Assembly: GCA_900315485.1 (NCBI GenBank)
Contig: OMZI01000018.1
Span: 1 to 64,000 of the forward strand
Source: an uncultured Eubacteriales bacterium
GTDB taxonomy: Bacteria; Bacillota; Clostridia; Peptostreptococcales; Anaerovoracaceae
DNA length: 64,000 nt
Direction: 5' to 3'
Both the position numbers and the translations under genes were made by a program. Shown piece by piece: positions 61,688 to 64,000 of the stretch (position 1 is the stretch's first letter; each line of letters starts with the position of its first letter). The notes beneath the pieces are model-generated. The model was not told the DNA's origin and ran no database searches. It was given only the letters and a program-made list of their open reading frames with translations.

Positions 61688-63304
61688 CTACTTTACCTTG
61701 TCTTCACCGTCAACATTGACTACCATCAGGCTCGCTTCCCTGCAAGCAAGGAACTCATCAAGTCTCTCATCGAGCTCTTCATTGGAAGAGCATTCGAAGT
61801 ACGGCATGTCGTATGCTTCGGCTATCTTGTCGTATCTCGGCCAGTCTCTCAGCCTTACGCCTATATAGTGCTCTCCGTAAGTATTGTTCTGGTACTCTCT
61901 TACAAGTCCGAGGAATCCGTTGCGGACAACTATTACCTTGATGTCGACTTCATTGATCTTGATGGACGCGAACTCATTCATAGACATCTGGAAAGCTCCG
62001 TCGCCGGTAACAGCCACGACCTGCTTTGAAGGATCGAACAGCTTGGCTCCTACAGCTGCAGGAATGGAATAACCCATGGTCCCCATTCCGCCGGTGGTCA
62101 GGAATCTGCCTTCCTTCATCACGTAGTTATCAGCGCTCCACAGCTGGTTCTGCCCGACATCGGCTACGTAAACCGCATCGTCATCCATCTTCTCAGAAAG
62201 CTTCTGGACCAGAATGTTCGGATTGACCAGCCTGTCGCTGAAGACTCTCTTGTCGACCGTGCTGTGCTTGATCTCATCAAGCTCTTCTATCCAGTCCTGT
62301 CCGGCAGGGCTGATGTCCTCAGCAAGAAGCAGTCTGAATATCTCGCCGGCATCTCCTACGAGAGGTATTGTCGGTCCCATATTTTTACCGATCTCAGCCG
62401 TGTCTATATCTATGTGTATGATCGTCCTGCTCCTGAGGTTCTCAGGCTGCGGTATTGCCCTGTCAGCAAGACGTGCACCAACGATCACGAGAAGGTCGGC
62501 TCTTCTTACAGCCTTGTTGGCATAAGGCTTACCGTTGTTTCCGAGCATTCCGAAGTTCAGGGGATGCTTCTTAGGCATTACGCCCATGCCCATCATCGTG
62601 TGTACGACCGGAATGTTGAACTTCTCGCAGAAGTCCCTGACTGCCTGCTCCCCGTTTCCGAGAATGACACCGCCGCCGGCACAGATAAGAGGCTTTTCCG
62701 CTTTGTCTATAGCTTCGATGACCCTTCTGAACTGGCTCATGTTTACCTTGATTTCAGGCTTGTATCCGCGGATGGAAACGCCGTCCGGATATGCAAAAGG
62801 CTTTCTCAGATTTCTGTTCTGCACATCCATCGGAACGTCAATGAGGACCGGTCCTTTACGTCCGGTCGAAGCTATGTAGAAAGCTTCCCTGAACACCCTC
62901 GGGATGTCATCAGGATCCTTGACAAGATAGCTGTGCTTGACGAAGGACTCCGTCGCGCCTCTCATGTCAGCCTCCTGGAACACATCGCGTCCCAGCAGGT
63001 CACTCGAGACCTGACCTGAGATCGCCACGATAGGAATGCTGTCAGCATAAGCTGTCGCCAGAGCCGTAATGAGATTGGTAGCTCCCGGCCCCGATGTGAC
63101 AGTGCACACAGCTGTCCTGCGCGAGACTCTTGCATAGCCGCTGGCCGCGTGGCCCGCGTTCTGCTCCTGCCTCACGAGTATATGCTCTATACTTGAATGA
63201 TACAGCCCTTCATAAAAAGGAGCTATTGCCACTCCCGGATATCCGAATATCCTTGTGATGCCCTCCAGTTCCAGACATCTGACCATTGCTTCAGCGCCGT
63301 TCAT
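61688..63304 (-). CDS. ilvB: Acetolactate synthase catalytic subunit
   Basis: A 538-residue thiamine diphosphate enzyme for the first common step of valine, leucine and isoleucine synthesis. The catalytic glutamate is E47 in VRQEQNAGHAASGYARVSRR; TVTSGPGATNLITALATAYA, the FAD/dimer region and the ThDP motif VTGDGAFQMSMNEFAS are in place. The loop before E47 differs slightly from the usual RHEQGAAHAA. First gene of ilvB-ilvN-azlC-azlD. The leader from 63305 to about 63460 has TTGACA and TACAAT boxes with 19-base spacing. Confidence 0.93.
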   Translation of the reverse strand: MNGAEAMVRCLELEGITRIFGYPGVAIAPFYEGLYHSSIEHILVRQEQNAGHAASGYARVSRRTAVCTVTSGPGATNLITALATAYADSIPIVAISGQVSSDLLGRDVFQEADMRGATESFVKHSYLVKDPDDIPRVFREAFYIASTGRKGPVLIDVPMDVQNRNLRKPFAYPDGVSIRGYKPEIKVNMSQFRRVIEAIDKAEKPLICAGGGVILGNGEQAVRDFCEKFNIPVVHTMMGMGVMPKKHPLNFGMLGNNGKPYANKAVRRADLLVIVGARLADRAIPQPENLRSRTIIHIDIDTAEIGKNMGPTIPLVGDAGEIFRLLLAEDISPAGQDWIEELDEIKHSTVDKRVFSDRLVNPNILVQKLSEKMDDDAVYVADVGQNQLWSADNYVMKEGRFLTTGGMGTMGYSIPAAVGAKLFDPSKQVVAVTGDGAFQMSMNEFASIKINEVDIKVIVVRNGFLGLVREYQNNTYGEHYIGVRLRDWPRYDKIAEAYDMPYFECSSNEELDERLDEFLACREASLMVVNVDGEDKVK

Positions 63305-63463
63305 AAGATAGTACCCCTTTTCCGTTACCTTACTCAGTTATTTCAATGCCTTAAGCAGATAGTTTCTTTTTTGTCCCATAATAAGGTCAGTTTATTATTG
63401 TAAACACATTATTCAGAGGCTTGTCAACTGGTTTTGCTCTTTTTCCCTTCAGCTCAGGCAAAA

Positions 63464-63494
63464 GAAAGCAGGGACCGTAACGGCCCCTGCCTTC
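63464..63494 (-). terminator. Terminator after ntpK
   Basis: GCAGGGGCCGTT and AACGGTCCCTGC-type arms form a long stem followed by TTTCTTTTGCC on the minus strand, 30 bases past the ntpK stop. Confidence 0.8.
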
Positions 63495-63523
63495 GTTAAG
63501 GAAATTGTGTATGTTTTGCTGTA

Positions 63524-63958
63524 TTAGCCGGCACTGTTGAGCAGCAGCAGTCCGAATACGAGTGTGAAGAGCGCTACCGTCTCAACGATACCGATTACGA
63601 TGAAGTAGTTAGCAGTACCCTTTCCTGTTGCTCCGAGAGCATCAGATGCAGCAGCTGCGCATCTGCCCTGGAAGAGAGCAGACAGACCGATTGCAAGTCC
63701 TCCGAAGAGTCCTACACCGAGAGCCATACCAGGATCACAGTTAGCACTGTTGATGAAGTTCATCAGCAGGAAACCGTAAATGGTCTGTGTAAGAGGAGCA
63801 CCTGTGAACGCGATCATGATGAATGGTGCAGGCTTTCCTGCAGCATAACATTTCTTCCATGCACCTACCGAAGACATGCCGGCAAAACCAGCGCCGAATG
63901 CAGAACCAGCAGCAGATAAACCAAGGGCCGCAGCCATACCTATAAATGCAAGATTCAT
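63524..63958 (-). CDS. ntpK: V-type ATPase rotor subunit K
   Basis: A 144-residue, four-helix proteolipid made of two hairpins. Ion-binding residues match the Na+-type NtpK of Enterococcus hirae, as I recall them (T64, Q65, Q110, E139): here T57 and Q58 in GAPLTQTIYG, Q97 in SALFQGRC, and E126 in GIVETVALF, with the same 29-residue spacing between the last two. It forms the membrane rotor ring. Upstream V-ATPase genes probably continue beyond the window, and the terminator suggests it ends the operon. Confidence 0.92.
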   Translation of the reverse strand: MNLAFIGMAAALGLSAAGSAFGAGFAGMSSVGAWKKCYAAGKPAPFIMIAFTGAPLTQTIYGFLLMNFINSANCDPGMALGVGLFGGLAIGLSALFQGRCAAAASDALGATGKGTANYFIVIGIVETVALFTLVFGLLLLNSAG

Positions 63959-64000
63959 AATAATTTCTCCTTTTCTATTTATTTAACTTCCTAAATGGTT

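Noticed and set aside
63305-63400. Short leader peptide before ilvB (MGQKRNYLLKALK)
   Set aside because: No ribosome binding site precedes it and no terminator-like hairpin follows, so it is probably chance.
1-64000. CRISPR array, rRNA or tRNA genes
   Set aside because: No regularly spaced identical repeats and no rRNA or tRNA sequence were recognised; the only tRNA-like structure is the tmRNA.

Overview
The window looks like a chromosomal segment of an anaerobic Firmicute of class Clostridia. This rests on gene content: a glycyl-radical enzyme with its activase, a Na+-type V-ATPase rotor subunit, biotin-dependent Na+ pump subunits, sortase and LPxTG-like surface proteins, AGGAGG-type ribosome binding sites, and a tmRNA whose tag reads AKTNNNFALAA. 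A family close to Mogibacterium (Anaerovoracaceae) is a guess only. Most genes lie on the minus strand.

Positions 1-30100 are accessory DNA. The outer parts (1-2800 and 22345-29815) look like the backbone of a conjugative or plasmid-like element: a truncated RadC-like gene, several small genes, a ParA/ParB pair and a large VaFE/SpaA-type surface adhesin. The adhesin gene is in two pieces on the same strand. Its signal-peptide half is at 22345-26778 and its sorting-signal half at 1465-2802, each broken within the same VaFE repeat. The 19.5 kb between them holds a topB fragment, a MobA-type relaxase with MobC, a complete RIT (recombinase-in-trio) element with 139-bp terminal inverted repeats, a DUF3846 gene, gene fragments, and a metabolic cluster at 10510-20348.

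The metabolic cluster is the most interesting part. In transcription order it has a PucR-type regulator, an NCS2 nucleobase-type permease, a biuret-hydrolase-like cysteine hydrolase, and the two carboxyltransferase domains of urea carboxylase as separate proteins (AHS1, AHS2). These are followed by the OadG, biotin carrier and OadB subunits of a Na+-translocating decarboxylase, an unknown polytopic membrane protein and uracil phosphoribosyltransferase. No biotin carboxylase and no allophanate hydrolase are present. I infer a Na+ pump driven by decarboxylation of an N-carboxy compound, most simply allophanate made from biuret.

Positions 30188-64000 are mostly core genome. The order is: ssrA; a glycyl-radical enzyme pair; pncB; an RluA-type pseudouridine synthase, lepB and smpB on the plus strand; uvrBA; a patatin-like lipase with hipBA; a secreted nuclease; telA with an XpaC-like partner; a lipoprotein. 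Then come the liv branched-chain amino acid ABC operon behind a consensus promoter and a branched-chain-rich leader peptide, a phosphoribosyltransferase, sortase B, a phosphohexomutase, an ilvBN-azlCD operon, and the V-ATPase K subunit at the edge. Branched-chain amino acid import, synthesis and export therefore cluster within 12 kb. The Na+ signature of the V-ATPase subunit fits the idea that the cell uses a Na+ gradient that the decarboxylase could feed.
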